A program made the translations under genes and the position numbers. A stretch of DNA of 64,000 bases from Lucinisca nassula. Its lineage: Eukaryota > Mollusca > Bivalvia > Lucinida > Lucinidae. The notes below the pieces were generated by a model. That model was given only the letters and a program-made list of their open reading frames with translations. It made no database searches and had not been told where the DNA came from. Positions 1 through 12,400 of the stretch are shown here, piece after piece; the stretch's first letter is position 1; every line of letters starts with the position of its first letter. The stretch lies in contig OY757011.1 in assembly GCA_963580285.1 (NCBI GenBank), positions 151,651,092 through 151,715,091 of the forward strand. The letters are read 5' to 3'.

Positions 1-6
1 ATCGTA

Positions 7-222
7 ACCATCCTAAAACTTTGGACACCTTAAGGACTTGCTGTAATTCTCCTAAAATTCTGACCAATTTGTTTCATGATTCAGCAAGAAGTCCAAAAAG
101 GTGCAGACTAAAATGGCAAACAGTGTAGACCCTGATCAGACTGCTCCTTTCAGGAGCAGTCTGATCTGGGTCTTCACTGTTTGCTTAGGCCTATCTCTTC
201 CAATACTTAGGATCATTATGAT
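7..222. mobile_element. M1 foldback MITE with palindromic core
   Basis: About 215 bp starting CCTAAAACTTTGGACACC and ending in the inverse (ACTTAGGATCATTA). The centre is an inverted repeat: CAGTGTAGACCCTGATCAGA, a short loop around CTCCTTTCAGGAG, then the complement. No coding capacity. Same family at 2603, 4825, 14630, 15300, 50895 and 59795. Confidence 0.75.
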
Positions 223-368
223 AGGTCCAGAATTCTGGCTAGACTGATTGTATTATGTGATGGTCTGAGTCTTTTCTGGTCAGACAGGTCTTAATGAAGA
301 ATTTGTCATGCTCCAGCTCATTTACAAGTCAACAGATAATAGCTCTTGTCAGCATGAGAGTTAATAAA

Positions 369-780
369 CCTGGGACCAGTTATTCAAAACTAACGATGTC
401 ATTAGTTAACATATCATCAAAACATGGGGAAAACAGTAAAATCCCTATATTAAAACCACCTTTGGGACTGTTCAGAAGTGGTCTTTAAGGCACCTTTTGA
501 ACAGTCCCAAAGGTGGTCTCCCACTACAGCACACTGGACGTAAAAAACACAAAGAAAATGTATCTGAAACCTTCTAAATATGCTTTACAAAGCATAATTT
601 ATCATAATTTTAGGTGGTCTTAATAGCGGAATTTCACTGTATACCAATATTTTTGCAGAAAAGATGTGCTCACATTTTTTTCAGCAAAAATACCACTGTA
701 TTACATATACTTACTAGATCACTTAACATCTTGACCACTAACGAGCTCATTAAGCTAACAATGCTTTGGACAACTGGACC
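369..780. mobile_element. M2 foldback MITE, split by an M3 element
   Basis: The left arm (GGGACCAGTTATTCAAAACT, 371 on) and right arm (CTAACGAGCTCATTAAGC to CAACTGGACC, 738-780) are the ends of the M2 family seen intact at 2272 and 49116. The middle is displaced by an M3 hairpin at about 430-645, so the M3 copy is younger. Confidence 0.65.
430..645. mobile_element. M3 foldback MITE nested in M2
   Basis: Inverted arms GACTGTTCAGAAGTGGTCTT and its complement (TTTTGAACAGTCCCAAAGG) face each other at 468-520; the outer end reads GGTGGTCTTAATAGCGGAAT. The family is intact at 59095-59362. Confidence 0.65.
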
Positions 781-817
781 CTGGTGATTATTATCATACA
801 ATTAGAGATGCACAGCT

Positions 818-1015
818 CAAGCTGGCCTCGGTAGCTCAGTCGGATGCACCTCTTACTGGTGACCAGGAGGACACAGGTTTGATACCTGCGAGGGTCAGCA
901 ACATTCTTTCGTGGAGATTGATCATGAAATCTTTCTCTCCCTTCTGCTGATTCAAGAAGCGCAGTTGTCAGTTTCTGGCGAAAAAAATCTTGGTTGTCTC
1001 GGTCCATTGGAAACG
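818..1015 (+). mobile_element. S1 tRNA-derived SINE
   Basis: The head resembles a tRNA with an A-box-like stretch (GTAGCTCAGTCGGATGCACC) and a B-box-like stretch (GGTTTGATACC), followed by the S1 body (CAACATTCTTTCGT, TTCTGGCGAAAAAA). The 3' tail present in the 18958 copy is missing. Both boxes are decayed. Confidence 0.7.
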
Positions 1016-1234
1016 GGATAGACTGGTTACTTATTCATTTGCCCTCATAACTAGACTAAGTTTGTCTTTTATCTAACCTTGTTGGATGCAACATATTGTA
1101 GTACCTTGGTGTGAAATTGTAACTTCCATTTCAGCCTCATTTTGTTCATTTGTTGCATTTGCACAGGCTGATCTGTGTCTTTTATCAATACATACCATAC
1201 ATCAACTTTGTATGAAGCAGTTCAGCTTCTTTGT

Positions 1235-1300
1235 TTTTTCAGTTTTACATCCCACTAACAACCTAGGCCATACTGAGGTGGGACCTCAGTTTAACCTTCA
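1235..1300. mobile_element. S4 SINE fragment
   Basis: Short stretch (TTTTACATCCCACTAACAAC, GGTGGGACCTCAGTTTAA) matching the non-tRNA end of the S4 copies at 12703 and 60130. Confidence 0.5.
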
Positions 1301-1351
1301 AGTGCTGCAGAAAATACTAGAGCAGATGGCAATCTTCTCTTTTACATCTTC

Positions 1352-1626
1352 TCTTCCAGAGTGTTCTGGTGCAGTGGTAAAGCATCAGGTTTAAGATCGA
1401 GAGGTAGCCGGTTCGATCCCCATAAGCGTGTTGTTTCCTTGCGCTAGAGACTTTATCCACATTGCTTTAGTACTAATCTTCAATGTGGCCCTCTTTTCTT
1501 TCTCTTCCTGGGTATAAACCAGTACTAAGTACTGGTTTCTACCCAGGAAGAGAAAGAAAAGACTTAGTACTTTTTCTACCCAGGAAGAGAAAGAAAAGTG
1601 GGCCACATTGAAGATTAGTACTAGTT
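1352..1626 (+). mobile_element. S2 tRNA-derived SINE with folded-back 3' end
   Basis: A tRNA-like head (TGGTGCAGTGGTAAAGCATC; B box GGTTCGATCCC) is followed by the S2 body (CTTTATCCACATTGCTTTAG). The 3' part is present as an inverted repeat: 1469-1525 (GTACTAATCTTCAATGTGGC) is complemented by 1530-1625. One arm carries a tandem copy of about 36 bp containing CTACCCAGGAAGAGAAAG. Confidence 0.7.
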
Positions 1627-1760
1627 TACTAAATGTGTTGCCCTATAAAAATAAAGCTGATTATTATTTTCATTTCTGCAAAAATAAGGCTGACATTTCA
1701 TGCAAATCTTCTGCACAGAAGATGATTCACATGTTATGTTTAACCTTATTTTTGTTGAAA

Positions 1761-1783
1761 AACAACAACAACAACAACAACAA
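1761..1783. repeat. (AAC)n microsatellite
   Basis: Seven AAC units directly after a T-rich stretch. Confidence 0.9.
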
Positions 1784-1824
1784 AAGCATACTTTAAAAGG
1801 TTAGCTGCAAGACATGCTTAGCAC

Positions 1825-1897
1825 TTTAAAGGTTAAGACTCATCCAAAAATCTTGAGCCCGTAATCAAACCCACTACCCATAGTTTATGAGGAAGTT
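1825..1897. mobile_element. S4 SINE fragment next to exon 14
   Basis: AAAGACTCATCCAAAAATCT followed by a decayed tRNA-like part (GTAATCAAACCCACTAC) matches S4. It ends about 20 bp from the donor site of the exon at 1919-2074. Confidence 0.5.
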
Positions 1898-1918
1898 CAA
1901 CTGACAGTATAACTATAC

Positions 1919-2074
1919 CTGTGGGGCAGTGGTGAAAAATTTCCAAAAGTGTATCTGGCCATGACATCTGTAATGGTCTCTGTGAGCTCTTTGTGAAACT
2001 GTGACATCTTCTCATCCACTGGAGGTTGACGGTCTCTCTGGACTATGGCTGAGCCAGACTGCATGCGACGACGG
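1919..2074 (-). CDS. TSC2: TSC2 exon (14th in window)
   Basis: Acceptor TTTCAG at 2075-2080 and donor GTATAG at 1913-1918 bound 156 nt that enter needing one base and leave with two. The encoded segment contains [20 protein letters not shown] and ends NFSPLPHR, closely matching the tuberin segment (human [24 protein letters not shown] region). The first codons give an RRRMQS motif that fits the Akt consensus RxRxxS and aligns with the human Ser981 neighbourhood. The following conserved exon (LLAGGRTKTWLVGN region of human tuberin) is not found in 1-1918 and must lie outside. Confidence 0.95.
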
Positions 2075-5000
2075 CTGAAATTACAATCACATTTTATCAC
2101 CTGAACATAAGAAGGATCTTGAACCATTTCAACAGTATGTTGCTTCTTCAATATCTTTGCATAATGAGCAAATGTAAGCTCTTTTTTCTATGCAACCAAA
2201 CTAAGTGGTAACCTCCAACAAAAAGAAGTCAAATATAATCCTGAACTGGACTTACACCCTTAAAGTCCTGAGGCCAGTTGTTCAAAGCCTCGATAACTTG
2301 ACGAGCTCGTTAGTGGTCATATTGTTAATAGTTCTAGCAAGTTCATTTTAAAATTTTTTGTATTTTTGCTGAAAGTATGTGAGCAGCTTTTGCATTTGCA
2401 AAAGCTGCTCACATTTTTCAGCTTGCATTTGCAAAAGCTGCTCACATTTTTTTTCAGCAAAAATATTACCATATTACCATAAATGATCAAAGTTTTAACA
2501 ATATGTTAACTAATGACGTCATCAGTTTTGAACAAATGGCCCCTGTATTTTAAGCAAACTTTACAAGACCCTTATCAGACACTGTCTTCCATAGCATTGA
2601 TATGGGTCTAACGTAAAAATCCTAAAAATTCAGACACCTTGAGGACTTGCTGTAATGCTCCTAAAATTTTAACAAGTTTGTTTCGTGATCCAGCAAGGAG
2701 TCCAAAAAGTTCAGATGGAATGCCAAACAACATAGACCCTGATCAGACTGCTCCTGATCTGGGTCTGCATTGTTTGCTTAGGCCTGTCTGTCCCAAAAGA
2801 TCATGACGTTATACTAATTGGGACCACAAACATATGTGGATTTACCAAATCAATAATGGAAACTGTAGGTCCTTTATTTTAACTGCACTCTGTTAATTTT
2901 TAATTTTTCTCAGTATTTTTTTTACAGCCCTTTCAAGATTATTTAAATTATTCTGAGCTGATTGTTAATCAGAGGTAGGCGAAAAATTGAGTAGCCAGAT
3001 AAAAACCACCTGACAAGGTTAAACTTCAAATCAAAAAAACAAACAAATCTGGCAATCATCCTACTCAGATCAGTACAGAATTTCATTTATCCTGCTCATA
3101 ATTTATAAAATGTCAACATTTGTTGGCATTTTAAAATTTATGGGCAGGATAATGCCAACATTTGTTGGCTTTTTAAAATTTATGCACAGGCTCAAGTGAG
3201 TTGAACATGAAACAAGTTTTATAACCTTGGGGCCAGGTCATGCGAACAGAAAAGACCCTTTAGCATGGTCTGTTTGTTTGGTTTGATTTGAGGTTTAACG
3301 TCCCCGTCAACACTGTAAAGGTCATTTTGGAGACGTTGCTTCCAATTTTGTGAGACTTTTACCCGACACTGAGATGAAATGACATCTAAGCCCTGTCGCC
3401 CAATGAAACCAATAGGGTTTATAAGCATGGTCCGATTGGCACCTCTTTGACTGGGCAGGCTTAGATCCTCTAACCATCATGCAGCCCATTTATTTCTTCA
3501 ACGCCCAATGTGCAGAGGCTGAATTAAGATTTGTTTGTATTTTAACAGTTAATGAAACCAATAGGGTTTATTAGCATGGACGGTCCGCCTCGCACCGCGG
3601 TTCCTGGACAGGCTTAGATCCTCTAAGCGGTTTACCAGTAGTAGTGTGCGGGCGGGGTTCAGCTCTGTGTGGAAGCATCATGCAGCAGATATATTTCTTC
3701 AAGCCCCTATGGGCGTGGGCATAGGATGGTCTGAATCTTTGCTGTTTACACATGCCTTATTGCAGGTTTTGTTGGATGCCGACTCCAAATATGAACCAAA
3801 TTCATATGGTTTGGAAAATTTGAGGTCTTTCTTGAATATAAAATGTCTGAGTCTGTGATCTGTGATGGCTCGGGGTACTGCTGAGTAAAACTTTGGATCT
3901 ATACCCATCAGCATACCAAATTTGAACCAAATCAATGGTAATGGTTGTGAGAATTTGAAGTCTTAAAAAGCTTACTTTATGTAAAACTTAAACATAACCT
4001 TTACCTTACGGTCATGGGTATAGGCAAAAAAAGTGTTCCTCAACAAAACATGCGACCTGTATCTATCAGCATACCAAACATGAACGAAATATGTCATATG
4101 GTTTGGAAAATATGAGCGCTTAAACAACTTCAACATACTCCAATGCTGGCACCTGTACTGACGCCGGGGGTCATGCAATAGCTCTGAACTTGGTCCTGGC
4201 AGGCAAATTAAGTTCTGATCCTTTGGAAGCAAAGAATACACCTAATAAACGAAAATAGCAGACACCGTTTTATTGAGTCTGTTCATGACCAGTCAATCTT
4301 TTCTACAGTCATTCTCTCCCTTCTGCTGATTCAAGAAGGGCAGTTGTCAGTTTCTGGCAAAAGAATGTGCAATGTACTGGTTAACCGCTTACGTATAAGT
4401 CTGCCCAGGAAAAGTGTGGATAGGTAAACTGACCGGCTCAAAAATGACCTAAACCAGTGTTGACTGGGCCGTTAAACTCCAATACAAACAAACAAAATGT
4501 TCATGACCAGTACTGAAATGTGCAACACCGGCCACACCCTCTAGTGCCAGTTTAAGCAGAACTCTATTATCAAAATGATTCAAAATGAACTTAAGTTGGA
4601 TATTTTTCAGTAGTTCGTAGCCTTTACACTTTCATAGTAATGTCAATGACGGACATGAATGTAGGCTGAAAACTAACATATTTCAGGTCTGTATTAATTG
4701 AAGCAACACCATTTTTAAATTTAAGCACAACATTGCCCATAACCAGGTTTCTAGCTTCTAAAATATTCTCTCACTTACATGCAGTCAAAACAAAAAGTGT
4801 GAACCATAAGAAAACCTATTTTACCATAAAAATCCTAAAAATTCGGTCAATTTGAGGACTTGATGTAAATATCCTAAACTTATTACAAATTTGTTCCATG
4901 ATCCAGCAAACAGTCCAAAAAGTGCAGACAGAATGTCAAACAGTGTAAACCCTAATCAGACTGCTCCTTCAGGAGTAGTCTGATCTGGGCCTGCACTGTT

Positions 5001-5433
5001 TGCTTAGGCATGTCTGTCCCAATATTTAGGATCATTACAGCATGCTTTATGTGAACATGGGTCATTACTCATATCAACCATTACATACACACCACCCAAA
5101 CCACTTTATACCATTATTCCTTTGGGTACCAGTCAGAAACTGTGAGATAAACAACTGTGTTTTATCCAAACAAAAATGCATAGTTTATAGGAGCTTTTTT
5201 CGTGACGTACTTCCGGTTCTAAAAATAGAGCGGGAAAAGCCCTGGCCGTCATCTGTCGTATTGCTTCAAAGGCAGTGGGACAGATAAAGTGTTAATTATA
5301 GCGTAAAACAGTGGAATTCTTTTAAACTTTTGGCGAATTCTAATGTAAGATAAAGGGAGAAACACCGATATGCTGCCAGATATGAAATTTCGCATTACGA
5401 AAATGATATATTGTACATACGACCCAACAGGGT

Positions 5434-5504
<71 letters not shown>

Positions 5505-6388
5505 GCACCAACAATTAGCGAGCGCAGGCAAATGTAAATTACAGTTTGTCGTTAAATGACGCCACGTCGACCGACGTGTAGCGTGTCAACAACGTCGTGT
5601 CTACATCAAATCAACTTCAAAGAGATGCATTGAATTTGACATCGCAACGTCGATGAAACGTCAGAACGTTGCGTTGGCGTTAATACGGCGTTGCTTTATA
5701 AAATGCCATTTGCCCAGTGCTCGGACCCATCAAGACTCAGTGGGATTGGAACATTAAATTCAAAACAAACGTAGAACACCCTTTCAGTGCATAAAAATGA
5801 AACATTCCTTCGCAAGTGCAAGATTTACAGTAAAATCTGGTAGATTTGTAGATTGGTTCAACCTGCCCAGCCCTTAGGTCTACATCAACCCATTTGGTAC
5901 CGGAAACCCCAAAAGGGGTAAGTAACACACAGTGCAGGCCCATATCAGACGCGGCAGAACGCGGCGTCTGATCGGGGCCTACACTGTTTGCAAAAAGTTC
6001 GGCCATTTTCCAAATAAATTTTGAAGAAAACACAACCTGACACCCCTAAATTTTGGAAATGACTTCTGCTATATATAAGGAGAAGATTCCATTTGGTACA
6101 AAAAGGGTTATGGGCTTCTTTGATACAGGGATCAGTCAAACCGCTCTCTCATCTCAACGGTCACGTGGCATTGAAGCGAGTTAGAGTGGTTGTCAACGGC
6201 ATGACGTCAAGCCAACGTTGACTCGACGCCCGTCTTTAAGTCCACTCATTTGTTGTTTTTTTTTCGACTGTCAGTATGTTTATTTGTCTGCCTAACAGTC
6301 CGTCCGTTCGTGTGTTAGTCAGTCATTCATTCAGTCAGCCGGCCTGTGTGTTGTCTGTCTGTCTGTCTACTGTCAGTTTGTCAGTCGA

Positions 6389-6457
<69 letters not shown>

Positions 6458-9400
6458 ATGCTAACGGTCATGTGAAAATGAAGTGAGTTGGAGTGGGTGT
6501 CGACGGCATGGCGTCGAATCAACATTGACTCAACGCCCCTCCGTCAGTCCACTCATAAGTTTATTTTGACTGTCAGTATGGACATTTAAATTGCACATGT
6601 ACATGTAGACAGACAGACAGATAGACAGATAGATAGATAGAGATAGATAGATAGATAGATAGCGAATAAAACGAAAGTTACGTAAAAACTTTTTTTGTAA
6701 GTAAGCTTTCGTGAACAACGGTATCTCAAGCCATTGACATGGGTCATTCACGAAAAGATTTTTGTCAATTAAAAACGGATTTAGGATAAATGAATTTCGG
6801 TAATAAAAGTGAAATATCATTCTTTCCTTCTCGAGGCATTATTTCAATGAAAACGGGTATATTTTCTCTCAAAATGTCTGAATATTGTAACCATTTTAAG
6901 TTCCGCCAATACATTTGAATAGCGATGACCGTTTCAATTGACGGCCAGTACTTTACGCATGCGCAATAATGACGTCATAAACGGAATTCCTAAAACCTCC
7001 TATATAGAAAAAATGACCATTTTGGAGCACTGTGGTGCAGTGGTAAAACATCGGATTTGATATCGAGAGGTAGCCGGTTCCATCCCCACAAGCGCCACAT
7101 GTTGTTTCCTTGAGCAAGAAACTTTATCCACATTGCTTAGTACTGGTTTCTACCCAGGAAAAGAGGGCCACATGGAAGATTAGTACTAAATGTGTTACCC
7201 TCGATTATCATTATTATTATTTTTTATATAATCTATATTTTTGGGGTGCATCTTTGCACCATATTATATCCAAAACTGTGTTAAAAGGAACAGTGTAATA
7301 AAGAGGTGTATTACCCTCGATTATCATTATTATTATTTTTTATATAATCTATATTTTTGGGGTGCATCTTTGCACCATATTATATCCAAAACTGTGTTAA
7401 AAGGAACATTGTAATAAAGACACTGCAGCTGGTGTTGTGCCGTGTGGCGGCCGTAAAACGTCTCCCCGTACATCAACCATAGTGCAGTTTATATTTTACT
7501 TTTGGTCCTTTGAGATCAGCGTGAATATTCTGAGAAATTGGAAATAAATTATTGGTTTAGACTCATATTCTAGACAGGTTTTTAATTATTTGGACCCCAT
7601 TTTGATTTTTATCAGTCTTTGTATCGACTGTCTATTCGAAATTCGCAAAATTGCAGTATGTTTCCTCTGGCTTTCTTTGCCGGATCATTGCAGGGTCACT
7701 GATGAGGCTTTATTGGCCGAAACTACGTAGTATGACCCATCTTCTTTCTTATGAATGTTTTCATTGCTCTTAAAGGAACTCATTTTTTATTTTTATTCTC
7801 ATATTTACTGTATGTATGCGGACACACAGGCCTCAGCAAACAGTGTAAACCCAGATGAGACGCTGCAAAACACAGTGTCTCATCATGTTCTACATTGTTT
7901 GCCACTCGTACAGCTATTTTTAAACAAAACATTGGGTAGTACAGTAAAATTCTGCTATTAAGACCACCTAAAATTAAGACTAAATCTGCTTTTAAAAGCT
8001 TATTGAGAAACTTTAAAGGTGCATTATTGAGCTAATGGGTCTCAAAATTTTTTTTCTGGTTTTTATCTTCAATGCATACTCCTTTGTCATGTGTACACTT
8101 TTGGAGCCAAATACAGCTTCAGAACTTTGTGAAAATGGTCGTTTTCATTCGTGTTTACCCTTCGCTCTGAACATAAGTTCGGAATTTCTGTTCTAAAAAT
8201 AAATCTGTCACTTTACACATACATGGCGACAGTATCGTCTCTGAGTGTCGTTACCTATGGCATGGTATTCAGCCTCATATTTTTTTCCGATTCAGGCATG
8301 GCCTAAGCAAACAAGGCCAAAAATGAATGTCACATAACGTCATATATGGGGATTCTATTTTTGTCACGAACTAAAAATGGAACTAACTAGTGTTCGAAAC
8401 CTAGATAGGGAATCCCTCTCAAGCTCATTTACCTGTCATCATAATTGTTCGCATTTTTGCATAAAATGCATTCATTTGTGTTGTTTTAAAGAAAAATACC
8501 GGCTATATGTATTTTATTTTTGGAAGCAATTTTTATCGCTAGCTCAATAATGCACCTTTAAGTTATTCTTTCTTTGTGTTTTCTACACCCAGTACCTCCA
8601 AATGAAAGACCACCACCTTTGGGACTGTTCAAAAGTGGTCTTAAAGACCAGTTTTGAACAGTACCAAATGTGGTCTTAATATAGGAATTTTATTGCATAT
8701 TGTACTTGTTCAAATTTTCGAACAAGAAAGGTAAGGATATGAGGTGTCCGAATATTTAAGGTAAATACTGTAGGTGTACTTCAACCTACAAGTGTGAACA
8801 CAACCTAGTTTCCAAACACGAAAACCCTTCTTGTACCACCCTATATATAGCAGGAGTCCATTTAAAAATTTAAGAGATGTCAGGTTGTGTTTTCCTTTCA
8901 AATTTATTTAGAAAATGGGTGAACATTTTGCAAGCAGTGTAGGCCCTGATCAGATGCCGCGTTCTGCGGTGTCTGATCTGGACCTACACTGTTTGCCAAA
9001 TACCCGTATTGGGGTTTCTGGTACTAAATGGGTTGACAAGCAAATGTTTGCTGCAGAAGACTTTCTAATTTTTTTTTATATATTATTTTTTTTAGAGATA
9101 ATCAGGCCTGATTTGTTTTGTGAACTGTCGGACTAGCAGATGGGGACTACTTCTAAAATTAAAGTATTTGCACCAAAACCATATTTTTGTTTTTGGTTTT
9201 CAACCCTTTCAAGATTATTTGCTGTATTCTGAGCCGAACATTAAGCAGAGGTGGGATAAAAACATGACAACCTGGAGAAAAACCACCTAACCTTCCAGAA
9301 CTTGGTGTCTCACATGTGATATAAGCCAAGCTCTAAACTACAACAGTGATAGACCTGATGATAAAGAGACAGTGCTCTTACCCACTGAGCCATGGAGGCC

Positions 9401-12400
9401 TGATAGTATCCCACTATGAGAAGGGAGAGAAGTTTTCTTGTGTCTCAGTTGTGCAAACATGGTTTCTGTCTGGCAAGCAAAGTACATGTGTTTCTCCACA
9501 AACAGTTAGCTCTTTTTCATAACCAAACACATGCATGCATTGGTGCACACACACTATATAATGCATTTTAAATGGTGTCAAAAGACTGCAGACTCTTAAA
9601 CAAAACGACTGGAAGACTTTAATGAGAAAGACAAAATCAGCTGGACACTTCGATGCAATAAGACATATGGCAGCTTCCTCTCACCCAACCATCTCTAGCA
9701 TCATTAACAATTTCTGAAGCTTCCTGGAATCATTAACAATTTCTGCCAATTGTTTTAAAGCAAACTTCTTTTTCTACCACAAGTAAACTATTTCTGTACC
9801 AAAAATAGTCTGTTGGTGTAGTTGGTATCTGGATCTCTTTTTAGATGCTTTCTTATGTTATATTCTAACATAACACACATAGCTCATGTTAATTTGGAAT
9901 AGTTCCTATAAATCCGGTATAGTCAAGTGATTTGATATACTCCTAGTTGCATTAGGCTCACAGAGACAATTTATTACAACTGTGTTTTATCTGTTACAGT
10001 GATGTTATCTTTTACAGTTATGCCACCTGTTGTCATCTCTTACAGGGATACAAATTTGTCATCTGGTACATGTATGCCATCTGTTGTCATCTGTTAACGT
10101 TAAGTCCTCTGTTTCATCTGTGTTATGACACCTGTTTAAGTTAGTTCATCTACAACAGTTATGCTTTCTGTTATAATTGTCATTTGACACATTTGTTACA
10201 ATTGTAGCTTCTGTTACAGTTATGTCACATGTTATAGCGATCATATGTTATGTGACCTGTGTCATCTGTTGGTTATATCATCTACTACACTTGTTAAAGC
10301 TGTCATCTGTTACATTTATGTCATGTATTACAGCTGTCATCTGTTAGGGTTTTGTCACTTGTGTCATCTGTTCATGTCATCTGTTAAAGTTATGCCATCT
10401 GTTATTGTGAGAAACCTGCTGTAAGGACAGCAGGCCTTAATTTATTATCTGTTGGACACCATGATGCCAAGAGATACACAAGATCTTTGTCTCATCCAAC
10501 TGCCTTGTCCTCTGTTTCTGATACAGTTATGTCATGTTACAGTGGCTAAATGTTTAGTTAACTCATGTGTATCATCTGTTGGTTATGTCATATGTTACAG
10601 ATATGAAATGTGTTATAGTTGTCCTGCTTTACAGTAATGTCACCCATGGCATTTGTTGGTTACATTATTTATTATTTATTACTTGTTGGAGCTGTGGTCT
10701 GTTACAGTCACAGTATGTCATGAGGTATGTCATGTATTATAGCTGTCATCTGGTGAAGGTATGTCACTAGTGTCATCTGGTTCTGATTTTATCTGCCATC
10801 TATTACAGTTGTCAATTATTGTACTTGTGTCATTTTCTAGAGTTATGTTATCTGCTAAAGGTGACAAATTAGACTTTGAGGATGGTAATGTAACTAGATG
10901 ACAGCTCTACCTTGAATCTCACACTGGGCACAGTAAGGACATCCTTTATCCCAAATAGACAATCTTACATGAGTGGTCATTTCATATGCAATTTATGAAA
11001 CGAGCCTTTGGTGAGTTTCATAAATTTCATATGAAATGACCTTGAGTGTAAGATTTTGTTTATCATGTGAAGATTTTCAGCCAAAACCGATGTTAATGGA
11101 AAATATAGGGTCACGCCCCAGTAACTGTGTGTTATTACACGTTTGATCATATGATTTTTATTACATGACATTATCCACTAAATCACAGCACTGTTATATG
11201 AATCTTTTGATCAACAGGAATGCTGTGTCCTGAGTGTATAGTGGAACTCCATTCCCTCAAACACCAATAGCTCATTTACCATGACAAATTTTCATGGTAC
11301 CGAAGGTGTTTCCAAACTTCAATAACTCAAATACCTTTGGGACCATGGAAATTTGTTTGAGATAGGGGTAGTTCAAACTACTGATGTTTAATCATTGCAA
11401 CAGATCATGAGGCATAATATGGATCACTAAAGGATATCTTTTCAATCTTCAAGGTAAGTTGTGTGTACTCGATAGAATCGCCTCACTGAGCCATTCTAAT
11501 GAGTACACACAACATACCTTCCCACCAAGGTGATTCTAATGAGTGCATACAACATACCTTCTCACCAAGGCGATTCTATTGAGTGCACATAACATACTTT
11601 TAAAAGGATAAAACCAAGGAAACCGACCTAAAATATCCCAAATAAATGGATATCCGGCACTATTGAATGAATTCTGTACGGACAATTCTGTACAGACTCA
11701 AGAGTGAGTTCAAAGTAGCCTGAGATAAACAAGCCATCTGTGTTTGATTGCTTTGAAAAATTTCACTGACTGATGTTTTACTGTATTCACTGGCTTATGT
11801 CTGACTTCACTATAGGCTTTTGTTCAAAGACACACTTTTCTTTGTCACAGCTCGGTTGTATTTTTGTTTGTTTGATTTGAGGTTTAACGTCCCCGTCAAC
11901 ACTATATAGGTCATTTTGGAGACTTTAGTTCTGATTTTGTGGGACTTTTACCCAACAATGAGATGAAATGACATCCCAAGCCCTGCCACCTCATGAATCC
12001 AATAGGGTTTATATGCATGGGCAGTCCGACACGCACCACTTTTCCTGGGCAAGCATTAGAACCTATAAGCGGTTTACCAGTACTCATGTGCGGTCGGTTT
12101 CAGCTCTGCATGGAAGCATCATGCAACCCATCTATTTCTTCAAGCCCCAATGGGTTGGGGGCAGCAGTTGTATTTTGCAATCTGGATCAAGTGAGACAGT
12201 CTTTTTCCTTGCAGTGCAACAATGGTTTTCACAAAATGACAAAGACAGTCTAAGTTACCGTGCACCTTGACAAGACAAAGGTATGAAAGCTAAACAACAC
12301 ACACACCCAATATAAACTCTTGTTTAACATGCACTCTTTCCTACAGTATCTTGTCACCTTACTATATTAAAATCTTACAAGAACTTGTAGGGATTGGATA

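Noticed and set aside
1..1918. Next TSC2 exon after 1919-2074
   Set aside because: I looked on the minus strand for the conserved LLAGGRTKTWLVGN segment and found nothing similar.
5340..5531. Frame with a long Arg-Glu repeat
   Set aside because: Translation of the (CT)n microsatellite.
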